A DNA stretch of 64,000 nucleotides, from contig NZ_JAQQWS010000014.1 in NCBI RefSeq assembly GCF_028610675.1, positions 1-64,000 on the forward strand. Reading direction: 5' to 3'. This stretch comes from Alkalihalobacillus pseudalcaliphilus. GTDB lineage: Bacteria; Bacillota; Bacilli; Bacillales; Bacillaceae_D. Position 1 is the first letter of the stretch, and the number at the start of each line of letters is the position of its first letter. A program made the position numbers and the translations under genes. Below the pieces are notes generated by a model, which saw nothing but the letters and a program-made list of their open reading frames with translations, was not told where the DNA came from and searched no databases. Positions 17,974 to 27,011 of the stretch are shown one piece after another.

Positions 17974-19746
17974 ATGAAATCGAGTATTAGGCAAAAGTTA
18001 ATCATTCTATTTCTTATTTTTACGATTATCCCTTTTGGTTCATCGATCCTTGTTACTTTTCTATATACGAAAGAATCATTAAAAGATCAAACCATTGAAG
18101 AAAACGCTCATTTGCTCTATCAAGGTAAGGTTAACATCGATAGTTATGTGAAGGAATTAAATAATCTTTCACTCTCAGTCTATAACCATCTCGATTTTAT
18201 TAGTTATCTCAAATCAGCAGAGGTTGTGCGTGAGCAATATATTTCAGTTAGTGTCGTCAATCAAGTTCTACAAACCATTCTATACGCTGACCAAAGTATT
18301 GAGGCATTAAGCCTTTATATTGAAAGAAATCAGCAATTTATCACAACTTCCAAGCAATCGTCCGTCATATATTCACAACAGCTTAACCAATCGAATGTAC
18401 AATTTTATCAAAAAGCTTATGAAGATCCTTATAATCTTTATATCAAACCATCTGAACAGCAGACTAATGCTTCCTTTACCTTACACCGCTCCTTACAAAA
18501 TGTGCCCGCTGACAATACATTAGGTTATATTAGTTTGCAAGTAAACGGTCGAAAACTAGAAGAATTAAGTAGGCACCTTTACTCTAGTGGGAATGAGGAA
18601 TTAATCATTATCACACCAGATGGAAACTCTGTATTTCAATCATCAGCTATTATCGAAGAACGTGATGAGCAGCAATGGATTGAAGCAGTCTCCCGATCAG
18701 GTCAGGAAAGCGGTGTGATTGAATGGCAAGAAACGAAGGAACCTTTTGTTCTTATTTATGATACAATCGCAGATTCGCGAGGTGGTTGGAAATTAATTAA
18801 AATTATTCCCGAGAGCAGTCTGTTCGAAAGTGCTTACGATGTTGCCTACATAAATATTCTATTTGGAATTTTAGGATTGTCCTTAGTCATACTTGCTACT
18901 TTTTTTATATCCTATAAAATTACAAATCCTTTGACGATTCTCGTAAAAAATATCAATGAAGTTAAAAAAGGCAATATGCAAGTTCATTTCAGAACATTAG
19001 GTAATGATGAAATTGGTGAATTAGGTGACCAATTTAAAGAAATGGTTCAAAAAATGGACCAACTAATTAACAGAGAATACAAATTAGAAATTGAAAATAA
19101 AACGAATCAATTAAAAGCTTTGCAGGCTCAAATAAATCCGCATTTTCTCTATAATGCGCTTCAATCAATTGGTACTCAGGCATTAAAAAGTGATGCACCA
19201 AAAGTGTATTCGTTAATCACCGATCTATCAAAAATTATGAGATATGGCATTCACACAGCTGAGTCCTTTGTGCCACTATCACAAGAGCTTAGTTATGTCC
19301 GCTCCTATCTATATTTACAGCTACAAAGATTTGAGGAAAAGCTTGAATATTCCATTATTTGTGAAGAAGAATTAAAAGAAATTCCTGTTCCCAAAATGCT
19401 CTTACAACCGCTTGTTGAAAACTTTTTTAACCATGGCTTTGAGCAAGGGGAGCAAGCTGGAAAAGTGACGATTACATGCGTTCAAAAAGAGAGACATATT
19501 CAAATTGAAGTAAAAGACAATGGAATAGGCATCTCAGCTGAACGACTAGCTCAAATCCAAAAACAGCTTAAAAATCCAGAACCGATGGAAAGCTCTTCAG
19601 GGAACGGTGTCGGTCTCCAAAATGTTTATAGAAGGTTAAAGCTATACTATAATGATCAGGCCCATTTGGAATTATTAAAAGATTTATCAGGTGGTTTCTT
19701 AGTTCGACTCACGATACCAAATCGTACGGAGAGTGATGAGATTTGA
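17974..19746 (+). CDS. Sensor histidine kinase, YesM type
   Basis: A 590-residue membrane kinase. One membrane helix lies at about 8-30, followed by an extracellular Cache-like sensor region to about 290, a second helix at about 292-312, HAMP at about 313-365 and the His_kinase/HATPase module. The phosphoacceptor is His390 in QINPHFLYNALQSIG; the ATP-binding N and G boxes are LVENFFNHGF and DNGIGIS, then GNGVGLQNVYRR. Ribosome binding site AGGAGG, ATG. It overlaps the response-regulator gene by 4 nt. With the neighbouring sugar importer this resembles the YesMN systems that sense extracellular oligosaccharides; the ligand is unknown. Confidence 0.92.
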   Translation: MKSSIRQKLIILFLIFTIIPFGSSILVTFLYTKESLKDQTIEENAHLLYQGKVNIDSYVKELNNLSLSVYNHLDFISYLKSAEVVREQYISVSVVNQVLQTILYADQSIEALSLYIERNQQFITTSKQSSVIYSQQLNQSNVQFYQKAYEDPYNLYIKPSEQQTNASFTLHRSLQNVPADNTLGYISLQVNGRKLEELSRHLYSSGNEELIIITPDGNSVFQSSAIIEERDEQQWIEAVSRSGQESGVIEWQETKEPFVLIYDTIADSRGGWKLIKIIPESSLFESAYDVAYINILFGILGLSLVILATFFISYKITNPLTILVKNINEVKKGNMQVHFRTLGNDEIGELGDQFKEMVQKMDQLINREYKLEIENKTNQLKALQAQINPHFLYNALQSIGTQALKSDAPKVYSLITDLSKIMRYGIHTAESFVPLSQELSYVRSYLYLQLQRFEEKLEYSIICEEELKEIPVPKMLLQPLVENFFNHGFEQGEQAGKVTITCVQKERHIQIEVKDNGIGISAERLAQIQKQLKNPEPMESSSGNGVGLQNVYRRLKLYYNDQAHLELLKDLSGGFLVRLTIPNRTESDEI

Positions 19747-21284
19747 AAGCATTAATTATTGATGACGAAAAACATGTTCGAGAAGGTCTACTCCTCTTAG
19801 CAGAATGGTCACGTTTTAACATTAACCACGTTTACGAAGCAACAAATGGTCTAGAAGCACAAGCGATTATTAATGAAGAACAGCCAGATATTATCTTTAC
19901 CGATATGCGTATGCCAACGTGTAATGGCGTGGAATTACTCAAATGGCTCAGTGAAAACAAGGTTGTTGCCAAAACGATTGTCATTAGTGGTTATGATGAC
20001 TTTAGTTATACAAAAAACGCCATAAAATATGGGAGCTTTGATTATTTATTAAAACCTATCCAACGAGAAGAGTTAAACGAAACACTCGAGCAGGCTGTTA
20101 TCGATATCCAAAAGCAAAAACAAACGAGGTTAGAAGAAATCAAAAAAGAAGAGGCCGCTCATGGGCTTCACCCACTTTATTGTAGCAATTGGCTAACCAA
20201 ACTTATTAGCGATGACACCCTAACAGAAGAAGACCGTCATTTCTATGAAAAAGAATTTAAGCTACATTTGACAAAGTCATCATTTATTATTGGGATTCTT
20301 CCAATGAATATGCTTATCCCTTTTATATTCTCAGGGAAAAGTGAAGAGGCTTACCAAACTTTATTTCAACTAACACAGCAAATAACAAAGGAAGTGCCAC
20401 ACCTATACGCGTTCAAAAATATGAATAGACAAGACGAATTCATTATATTAAGTGACACTAATGAAAAAATAGACCAACTAAGTAGGAAACTAAGAGCACT
20501 TCTATGGCAAAAATATCGTGTATCGGTTCCGTTCGTTATCGGAGATGTACAGCCACTTCCAAAAAAGAGCTATACAAACACACTTCAACGATTGGATGCC
20601 TCTTTACTTTTGAATGAGGCTAAGCAAGAAATTGTAGAAAAGCCTTGGCTCTTATTAGATTATAAAGAGCAGCTTAAGTGGGCAATTGAAGGAGGAGATG
20701 CCCGGATTTTAACAGAAACGTTAGACCAACTGTTTACCTCTATCCCCTCTCGCCAACTCACTTGGTCCTTTATAAAAAGATGGCAGGAGCACTTTCAAGT
20801 TCTTCAACAGCACTGGCTAACAACTCAGAACTTTATCGAAACGAATGAGCATTATTGGGAGTCGGATGGGCGCTTTTCATTCTCATTATTTACACATGTT
20901 CAGCGCACTTTTTTTCATGCTTTAATGAAAAAAGTTCAAGTGCAACTACAACTCGAATCAAATGAACCGACGATCGCTAAAATTGCTCGCTATATTGAAT
21001 GTCATTATCAGCGGGATATCACTTTACAAGAAATATCCGACCATTTTTATTTGAGTCGAGAATATATTTCACGTAAATTTAAACTTGAATACAAACAAAC
21101 CATTACTGATTTTCTGACTTCCATCCGAGTTCAGAAGGCTAAAGAACTACTCGCCCATTCTCAACTTAAAATTTACGAAGTTGCCGAGGAAATCGGATAT
21201 CATCATGATAAATATTTCGCTAAAGTATTTAAAAAACATGTTGGCATGACACCAAGTGAATACCGCCAGAAGCATACTAAATAA
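19743..21284 (+). CDS. AraC-type response regulator, YesN type
   Basis: A 513-residue regulator starting with TTG at 19743, overlapping the kinase gene. The receiver domain (1-120) has the acidic pair Asp7-Asp8, phosphoacceptor Asp54 (FTDMRMP), a switch serine/threonine in VISGYDDF and lysine in YLLKPIQ. A long linker with no recognised domain runs to about 405. The AraC double helix-turn-helix occupies about 412-511 (ITLQEISDHFYLSREYISRKFK and the closing GYHHDKYFAKVFKKHVGMTPSEYR motif). It is the obvious candidate for binding the 22-bp direct repeats upstream of the permease operon. Confidence 0.93.
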   Translation: MKALIIDDEKHVREGLLLLAEWSRFNINHVYEATNGLEAQAIINEEQPDIIFTDMRMPTCNGVELLKWLSENKVVAKTIVISGYDDFSYTKNAIKYGSFDYLLKPIQREELNETLEQAVIDIQKQKQTRLEEIKKEEAAHGLHPLYCSNWLTKLISDDTLTEEDRHFYEKEFKLHLTKSSFIIGILPMNMLIPFIFSGKSEEAYQTLFQLTQQITKEVPHLYAFKNMNRQDEFIILSDTNEKIDQLSRKLRALLWQKYRVSVPFVIGDVQPLPKKSYTNTLQRLDASLLLNEAKQEIVEKPWLLLDYKEQLKWAIEGGDARILTETLDQLFTSIPSRQLTWSFIKRWQEHFQVLQQHWLTTQNFIETNEHYWESDGRFSFSLFTHVQRTFFHALMKKVQVQLQLESNEPTIAKIARYIECHYQRDITLQEISDHFYLSREYISRKFKLEYKQTITDFLTSIRVQKAKELLAHSQLKIYEVAEEIGYHHDKYFAKVFKKHVGMTPSEYRQKHTK

Positions 21285-21465
21285 TATGATTTCAAAGTCA
21301 TTCGTTACATGTTTGGGAGCTTACTTTCTTTAACATCCCTCTCCTTTCTTGACTCATCTTCAAAAAAGAATTCATTTTTTGTTTCATTTTTTGAAAATTA
21401 GGCTATCCTGTAAGAAGGGATTTTTATCAACAATCATGAATAGTAATGTTAAGGGAGGTAAACCA

Positions 21466-21504
21466 TTTGACCTTCTTTGACCTTTTAGGTATGATGTACA
21501 TAAT
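21466..21504 (+). promoter_or_regulatory. clpP promoter with CtsR operator
   Basis: The direct repeat TTTGACC-TTC-TTTGACC (21466-21482) is the complement of GGTCAAA-N3-GGTCAAA, the heptad repeat bound by CtsR, the class III heat-shock repressor. Its right half forms the -35 TTGACC (21477-21482); the -10 is CATAAT (21499-21504) after a 16-bp spacer. CtsR would occlude RNA polymerase until heat or stress inactivates it. Confidence 0.93.
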
Positions 21505-21551
21505 CACCTCTACAAAAAGATCTCATTTAAATTAAAGGAGGAACTTTTAAT

Positions 21552-22133
21552 ATGAATTTAATTCCTACAGTTATTGAACAAACAAATCGTGGTGAGCGTG
21601 CTTATGACATTTATTCACGACTTTTAAAAGACCGTATTATTATGTTAGGGTCTGCCATTGATGATAATGTCGCCAATTCTATTGTTGCACAATTATTATT
21701 CTTAAATGCCGAGGATCCAGACAAAGATATTTCGCTATATATTAACAGCCCAGGTGGATCTATTACAGCTGGTATGGCGATTTATGATACGATGAACTTT
21801 ATTAAACCTAAAGTGTCTACAATTTGTATTGGAATGGCCGCATCAATGGGTGCATTCTTACTTGCAGCAGGTGAAAAAGGCAAACGTTTCGCTCTTCCAA
21901 ATAGTGAAGTCATGATTCACCAACCACTTGGTGGAACACGTGGTCAAGCATCTGATATTGAAATTCACACTCGTCGAATTTTAGAAATGCGTCAGACTTT
22001 AAACGAGATTCTTGCTGAAAGAACTGGTCAACCATTAGAAGTGATTCAACGCGATACTGACCGTGATAACTTCATGACGGCAGAAAAAGCTAAAGAATAC
22101 GGTTTAATTGACGATATCATTAAGCCAAACTAA
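21552..22133 (+). CDS. clpP: ATP-dependent Clp protease proteolytic subunit
   Basis: Forms the tetradecameric serine protease chamber used by ClpC, ClpX and ClpE. The 193-residue length is standard. The catalytic Ser98 (GMAASMGAF), His123 (SEVMIHQPLGG) and the aspartate near 172 (DTDRDNFMT) are present. Strong AAAGGAGG ribosome binding site. It is monocistronic between a CtsR-controlled promoter and a terminator. Confidence 0.99.
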   Translation: MNLIPTVIEQTNRGERAYDIYSRLLKDRIIMLGSAIDDNVANSIVAQLLFLNAEDPDKDISLYINSPGGSITAGMAIYDTMNFIKPKVSTICIGMAASMGAFLLAAGEKGKRFALPNSEVMIHQPLGGTRGQASDIEIHTRRILEMRQTLNEILAERTGQPLEVIQRDTDRDNFMTAEKAKEYGLIDDIIKPN

Positions 22134-22140
22134 TCATTAA

Positions 22141-22182
22141 AAAAGTCACCTAAAGCAGTTATGAACTCTTTAGGTGACTTTT
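22141..22182 (+). terminator. clpP terminator
   Basis: AAAAGTCACCTAAAG and CTTTAGGTGACTTTT are a perfect 15-bp inverted repeat with a 12-nt loop, usable from both directions. Confidence 0.92.
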
Positions 22183-22203
22183 CAATTTAACGAGGTCCCC
22201 TTT

Positions 22204-22343
22204 TGTGGATAAGTAATCTACTTTTTTGTTTATCCACATTCAGCTTGATGAATTCTGATAATTCTAATTTATATCCACAATATTATACACAGTGTCCCCA
22301 GTTTCATTGCTTTTTCGTCCGTTTGTATTTTCATTTATCCACA
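22204..22343. promoter_or_regulatory. Cluster of five DnaA-box-like 9-mers
   Basis: TGTGGATAA (22204-22212, minus-strand box), TTATCCACA (22230-22238), ATATCCACA (22271-22279, one mismatch), TTATACACA (22283-22291) and TTATCCACA (22335-22343). Four match the consensus TTATNCACA exactly, three of them the preferred TTATCCACA. The first two face each other as an inverted pair. The 140-bp stretch is AT-rich, lies between clpP and crh, and carries no gene. It resembles the DnaA-box clusters that act outside oriC in B. subtilis. Confidence 0.75.
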
Positions 22344-22502
22344 TATTATTATCTCGGACTCAAGAAAAACAATCGAGTAGTATTTGATCGGATAGCAATT
22401 GTAATGGGATATCTCCTGTGTTGGCAAATATAACTAGGCCAACCTTTTTCTCAGGTAGCATTGATGCAAAGCTGCTTACACCTTTCATAACACTTTGGAA
22501 TA

Positions 22503-22543
22503 AAAAAAGAGCTTGTTACTTTTTTAAAGTTAGCAAGCTCTCG
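22503..22543 (-). terminator. crh terminator
   Basis: GAGCTTGTTAC and GTTAGCAAGCTC pair around a T/A-rich loop; on the minus strand the stem is followed by a T-run (22508-22501 region). It lies just past the crh stop. Confidence 0.85.
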
Positions 22544-22548
22544 TTCGT

Positions 22549-22803
22549 TTATTCTGTTTCTATGAAGTTCGCAAGCGATTCTAACGCTTCTTGTTCATCA
22601 TGTCCTTCGCATATTAATTTGATTTCCGCTTTATGACCAAGTGCTAAGCTCATTAAACCCATAATGCTTTTTGCGTTTACTTTTTTATTTTCCTTTTCAA
22701 TGAAGACTTCCGCAGCGAAACGGTTTGCTTCTTGAACAAATCGTGCTGCTGGCCTTGCTTGTAAACCTGTCTTTAATTGGATGACGACATCTTTTTCTAC
22801 CAT
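22549..22803 (-). CDS. crh: Crh, catabolite repression HPr-like protein
   Basis: An 84-residue HPr homologue. The active-site histidine of HPr is Gln15 here (KTGLQARPA), so it cannot act in PTS phosphotransfer; the regulatory Ser46 (NAKSIMGLM) is kept and is phosphorylated by HprK (encoded at 41818-42753) in B. subtilis, producing a CcpA corepressor. AAGGAGGAG precedes ATG 22803. Crh usually follows whiA directly; here 464 bases with dispersed repeats separate them. Confidence 0.96.
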   Translation of the reverse strand: MVEKDVVIQLKTGLQARPAARFVQEANRFAAEVFIEKENKKVNAKSIMGLMSLALGHKAEIKLICEGHDEQEALESLANFIETE

Positions 22804-22854
22804 TGTTTTCTCCTCCTTTTATATCGTGTTACTTTTATATGCAAGTTACTTATG

Positions 22855-22998
22855 GACGATGTGCGGAGCTCTACTTTTCGCTATCGAAAATCATACTCCG
22901 CGTCCTGGGGTGGAACTGAGCTAATCGGCTACGCCGCAGATCTCAGCTCTGCCACTATGTCCCACGGCAGTCTCCTCATGACTCGCCCGCTGGGTTAC
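22855..22998 (+). repeat. Dispersed repeat family A, fullest copy
   Basis: Contains GCGGAGCTCTACTTTTCGCT, GAAAATCATACTCCGCGTCCT, GGTGGAACTGAGCTAATCGG, CAGATCTCAGCTCTGCCACT and CAGTCTCCTCATGACTCGCC in order. Shared blocks with 815-925, 15840-16000 and 17700-17850 define the family. Confidence 0.7.
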
Positions 22999-23059
22999 TA
23001 CTAATCCTCAAGTTCACAAAACAATCTAAGACCATTCATTTAAAATGAAAAGCTTGAAT

Positions 23060-23262
23060 GAAGTTCACCAGTTAAAAAGCCAGACACCACTTTCATCTTT
23101 GTTGGTGGCGGAGCTGGTTTTGACTCCGCCATGGGCGGTTTGAATGAAAGTGCTTAGGTGCAATAGTCTGTGCCTTGAAGTTAACTGGCTTTTATCTTGT
23201 GATAGAAGACCTTAACGGGACAGTACGCCCTTCTTGTTCGTGCGACTGATGGTTTTGTAAAC
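23060..23262 (+). repeat. Dispersed repeat family B, fullest copy
   Basis: GCCAGACACCACTTTCATC, an inverted GGCGGAG/CTCCGCC pair, TGAATGAAAGTG, GAAGTTAACTGGC, a stem TTTTATC/GATAGAA, GACCTTAACGGGACAGT and CGACTGATGG. Related copies lie at 17530-17700 and 41570-41700. Located between crh and whiA. Confidence 0.6.
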
Positions 23263-23267
23263 CTGAA

Positions 23268-24224
23268 TCACCTTTTCATTTCAATGGCTTGCCCACTTCT
23301 AATTTTGTCGGCGATTTCATCAATTTTTCTTAAGCGGTGGTTAACACCCGACTTACTAACAGTGCCACCATCCACCATTTCACCTAATTCCTTTAGCGTT
23401 ACATCCTGATGATTCATTCGTAAAATCGCCATTTCCCTAAGCTTAGGAGGTAAATTATCGAGTCCATATTCCTTTTCAACAAGTCGAATATTTTCCACTT
23501 GGCGCAAAGCGGCTCCGACCGTTTTATTTAAATTGGCTGTCTCACAATTGACCAAACGATTAACGGAATTTCGCATATCCTTCATAATCCTAACATCTTC
23601 GAAATAAAGAAGAGCTTGATGAGCACCAATGATATTAAGGAACTCGGTAATTTTTTCGCTCTCCTTCATATACGTGATGAACCCCTTCTTACGTTCCAAT
23701 GTTTTTGCATTTAATTGATATTCGTTCATCAAATCACATAACGAGTCATTATGTTCCTCATGGTAGGAGAATATTTCTAAGTGGTAGGAGGACGTTTCAG
23801 GATGATTGATCGATCCTCCTGCTAAAAAAGCTCCGCGTAAGTATGCTCTTTTGCAGCAGCTATTCCTTGTAAGCTTAGAAGAAATGGCACGATTAAATGT
23901 CAGTCCTTCTCCTAAAATATCCAGCACCTCTAGAAGAGAACGTGCTTGTTTCGAAATACGTACCAAGTAAACATTATTTTTCTTTAATCTCATTTTTTTA
24001 CGAACGAGAAGCTCCAAGAAAATATCCGGATCTTGCTTTTTTATTAATGTATAAATTCTTCTAGCAATAGCCGCGTTTTCAGTGGTAACATCTAAACTAA
24101 ATTGTAAATTGTTAAAAGATAGTGTCCCATTCATACGAATTAATGCTGCTAACTCAGCTTTTGTACAACAGTCATCAGCTTCTAATTGAGTGAGCTCTTT
24201 TTTGGTCGTGGCTGCGAAGGACAT
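23268..24224 (-). CDS. whiA: WhiA, LAGLIDADG-like DNA-binding protein
   Basis: A 318-residue protein combining a degenerate homing-endonuclease (LAGLIDADG) fold (about 1-200) with a C-terminal helix-turn-helix (LGEMVDGGTVSKSGVNHRLRKI near 285). In B. subtilis it affects cell division and chromosome segregation; in actinobacteria it is a sporulation activator. The start chosen is the ATG at 24224 (AAAGGAG, 8 nt), giving MSFAATTKKELT as in B. subtilis; the upstream GTG overlaps the ribosome binding site. Downstream of yvcK by 102 nt in the conserved rapZ-yvcK-whiA order. Confidence 0.96.
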   Translation of the reverse strand: MSFAATTKKELTQLEADDCCTKAELAALIRMNGTLSFNNLQFSLDVTTENAAIARRIYTLIKKQDPDIFLELLVRKKMRLKKNNVYLVRISKQARSLLEVLDILGEGLTFNRAISSKLTRNSCCKRAYLRGAFLAGGSINHPETSSYHLEIFSYHEEHNDSLCDLMNEYQLNAKTLERKKGFITYMKESEKITEFLNIIGAHQALLYFEDVRIMKDMRNSVNRLVNCETANLNKTVGAALRQVENIRLVEKEYGLDNLPPKLREMAILRMNHQDVTLKELGEMVDGGTVSKSGVNHRLRKIDEIADKIRSGQAIEMKR

Positions 24225-24326
24225 TTTATTCACTCCTTTCAGCCGTGTAGACTATCTTAATTCCTCTATCAAATAAACGCCTATACGCTTATTGCATTGA
24301 ATAAAGCCCCCACACGGTTTCAATTA

Positions 24327-25274
24327 TTATCTTTGCATCAGTTCTAGCAAGGCTTTGGATACTTTAATTGCATCATGCCTAAGTACATCTTCATGTTCAA
24401 TGACAAAGTGGTCATTAATAACTTGTATGTTTTTCTTTTCTAAATTATCCAAGTCAACATGAACTGGCTCTGCTTCTTCCAAGGCATATTTTTTCCTTAC
24501 ACTATCTGATACTGGTGAACCATGGACAAGGATATAATCTACAAATTGGTCACCACAATGCTGTAAAATCGCTTCCAAATGTTGATATGCACTATAGGAA
24601 TCCGTTTCCCCTTTTTGCGTCATAATATTGGAAATATAAACTTTCGGTGCTTTTGCGTCAACAATCGATTCAACAATCCCAGGAACAAGTAGATTTGGCA
24701 ATACACTCGTATATAAGCTACCAGGCCCAAGCACAATTAAGTCAGCTCGTTGTATTTCGCGTATGCATTCGGAAAGGGCCCTAATATTATCAGGTGTTAA
24801 AAAAACCCTACGGATCCTTTTTCCTGATTTAGGGATCGTTGATTCTCCAGTTACAATTGTCCCATCTTCCATTTCAGCATGAAGGACAACGCTCTTATTT
24901 GCGGCAGGTAAGACCTTTCCTCTCACATTTAAAACTTTACTTATTTCAGATATACCGTTAGCAAAGTCACCGGTAATAGAGGTCATTCCAGCAAGTAATA
25001 AATTTCCTAATGAGTGCCCAGACAGCCCATTTCCGTTTTGAAAACGATGTTGAAATAACTGTTCAACAAGCGGCTCTACTTCTGCCAATGCAATTAAAAC
25101 ATTGCGGATATCACCAGGTGGAGGGACATCAAGTTCTTTACGTAAACGTCCTGAGCTTCCTCCATCATCCGCAACAGTCACGATCGCTGTAATATCTACT
25201 GGAAATGTCTTTAGACCTCGTAATAATACCGATAATCCAGTTCCGCCACCTAATACGACTATTTTCTTATTCAC
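24327..25274 (-). CDS. yvcK: YvcK, gluconeogenesis and cell-shape factor
   Basis: A 315-residue CofD/YvcK-family protein, with the nucleotide-binding N-terminus VVLGGGTGLSVLLRGL (residues 5-20), ITAIVTVADDGGSSGRLR near 30-47, and NLLLAGMT and GPGSLYTSVLPNLLVPGI further on. In B. subtilis it binds UDP-GlcNAc and is needed for growth on gluconeogenic substrates and for PBP1 localisation. It overlaps rapZ by 4 nt. Confidence 0.96.
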   Translation of the reverse strand: MNKKIVVLGGGTGLSVLLRGLKTFPVDITAIVTVADDGGSSGRLRKELDVPPPGDIRNVLIALAEVEPLVEQLFQHRFQNGNGLSGHSLGNLLLAGMTSITGDFANGISEISKVLNVRGKVLPAANKSVVLHAEMEDGTIVTGESTIPKSGKRIRRVFLTPDNIRALSECIREIQRADLIVLGPGSLYTSVLPNLLVPGIVESIVDAKAPKVYISNIMTQKGETDSYSAYQHLEAILQHCGDQFVDYILVHGSPVSDSVRKKYALEEAEPVHVDLDNLEKKNIQVINDHFVIEHEDVLRHDAIKVSKALLELMQR

Positions 25275-26167
25275 GATGTTCTACCTTTACCTTTCTCGAT
25301 ATCACGGTGGCTAATACGTGTATCGTATTCTTGGCTAAAGTAGTCACCAAAATATTCAGCTAGAGTCACGGAACGATGTTTTCCACCCGTACAACCTATA
25401 CCAATAACAACTTGACTTTTTCCTTCTCTCTTATAGTGAGGAAGCATGTAATCAAGTAAATCTTTTAGTTTATCGATTAACTGCTGGGTTTCACTCCATT
25501 TTAATACATACGAAGATACTTCTTCATCTAGTCCAGTTTTGGGACGCATGTGCTCGATATAATGAGGATTTGGTAAAAAGCGAACATCAAATGTCAAATC
25601 GGCATCAATAGGAATTCCATACTTAAATCCAAATGATACTACATTTACGACAAATGAAGAAGTATGCTCGGAAGAAAAACTCTCAATTATTTTTTCTCTT
25701 AGCTCTACGGGTTTTAAATCAGTCGTATCGATAATTTGTTGAGCTCTTCCTTTCATTTCTTCAAGAAGTTCGCGTTCTTCCGTAATGCCATCCAATGGTA
25801 ATCCGCCTTTTGATAATGGATGCGAACGCCTCGTTTCTTTATATCTTTGGACAAGCTTATTATCTTTTGCATCTAAAAATAGAATCTTAACATTCACATT
25901 TACACTTGTTGTTTGACTAATAGAATCAATGGTTTCAAATAATTGCTTAAAGAATGATTGGCTTCGTAAATCAATGACCAATGCCACCTTCTCCATTTTT
26001 CCATTAGCACCTTCAATTAAGTCTATAAATTTGGGTAATAAAGCAGGTGGTAGATTATCGACACAGAAATATCCTAAATCCTCGAAGCTTTGCACAGCAA
26101 CTGTTTTCCCCGCACCTGACATTCCTGTGATAATGACAATTTCTATTTCCTTTTTTGTCTCTGTCAT
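25271..26167 (-). CDS. rapZ: RapZ-like nucleotide-binding protein
   Basis: A 298-residue P-loop protein with Walker A GMSGAGKT near residue 14 and the C-terminal domain ending GIGCTGGKHRSV and SHRDIEKGK. The B. subtilis homologue YvcJ hydrolyses GTP and influences competence; the E. coli protein is an RNA adaptor for GlmZ decay, which has not been shown for bacilli. Start chosen at ATG 26167 (GAAGGTGG, 5 nt); the upstream GTG sits inside the ribosome binding site. Conserved between the NUDIX gene and yvcK. Confidence 0.95.
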   Translation of the reverse strand: MTETKKEIEIVIITGMSGAGKTVAVQSFEDLGYFCVDNLPPALLPKFIDLIEGANGKMEKVALVIDLRSQSFFKQLFETIDSISQTTSVNVNVKILFLDAKDNKLVQRYKETRRSHPLSKGGLPLDGITEERELLEEMKGRAQQIIDTTDLKPVELREKIIESFSSEHTSSFVVNVVSFGFKYGIPIDADLTFDVRFLPNPHYIEHMRPKTGLDEEVSSYVLKWSETQQLIDKLKDLLDYMLPHYKREGKSQVVIGIGCTGGKHRSVTLAEYFGDYFSQEYDTRISHRDIEKGKGRTS

Positions 26168-26326
26168 AAAGTCCACCTTCTTATAATTCGATTTTTTTCC
26201 GAAAATTAAGGCAATGATAAAAGGTCATTTTTCTTAACTTTCATCTTAAATGATTCCGGTCAATAAAATGCCATCTTTAGTCAAAAGTCAGAAAAACGTC
26301 AATAACATGTAAACCTTTTACAAGTT

Positions 26327-26788
26327 TCACTGAGATGGATCTAAACGATAAGAAAGTAATTTGAATTCAGGTGTATAGTGAAAAGTAGCATATAATACGC
26401 CTTCTCCATTTAGAACATGTTCCATCACATAATGGTCACCTTCTGCCATTGGCAATTGTTTTATATCATCCTTCTCTGTCCAATTCAATATTCCTTCTGG
26501 TGATTGCTTTAATAATTGTCCGTGATGGTTGGAAGCTGAAAAGGTAAACATCATCCATTCCGAGATTATTTCATCTTGCTCAATAATAACCATAGAGCAA
26601 ACGGCTTTTAACTCAGCACCTTCAACATGTAAGCCTGTTTCTTCGCGAAACTCACGTACTGCGGCTTCCTTAATCGTTTCACCAGCTTCCATTTTGCCAC
26701 CAGGAGCCACCCACCAGCCTCGTCTCGGCTTTTGTAATAACAATACTTCATCTCCATCAACTAAAACACAATTCGTTACCCTCTGCAC
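26327..26788 (-). CDS. NUDIX hydrolase, YvcI/MutT-like
   Basis: The NUDIX box is complete: GGKMEAGETIKEAA followed by REFREETGL (about residues 30-53). The fold is that of 8-oxo-dGTP-diphosphatase-like enzymes; the true substrate is unproven. Start preferred at GTG 26788, which follows GAGGTG with 6-nt spacing and gives MQRVTNCVLVDGDEVLLL as in the B. subtilis homologue; the GTG three codons earlier lies in the ribosome binding site. It heads the group NUDIX-rapZ-yvcK-whiA-crh. Confidence 0.9.
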   Translation of the reverse strand: MQRVTNCVLVDGDEVLLLQKPRRGWWVAPGGKMEAGETIKEAAVREFREETGLHVEGAELKAVCSMVIIEQDEIISEWMMFTFSASNHHGQLLKQSPEGILNWTEKDDIKQLPMAEGDHYVMEHVLNGEGVLYATFHYTPEFKLLSYRLDPSQ

Positions 26789-27011
26789 GAGCTTCACCTC
26801 ACGATTTCATCCTTTCTATTATACATTCATTTGCTCTATGTCTCAATTACTAGGACCTGATTGGTGAAACCCAATTTTTGTAATGGAACAGAGCAAAAGC
26901 AAATTGAACGAAAGGCCAACAATTAAAGTACAAAATGAACACAGGTGAAGTGAACGAATAGCCTATAATTAAAGGGCAAAGAGAAACTGTCACCTTTATT
27001 GGAGGCAGACT

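Noticed and set aside
21468..21533. A 22-codon ORF from TTG after AAGGGAGG upstream of clpP
   Set aside because: The TTG lies in the CtsR operator, upstream of the transcription start of the predicted promoter, so it would not be in the clpP mRNA.
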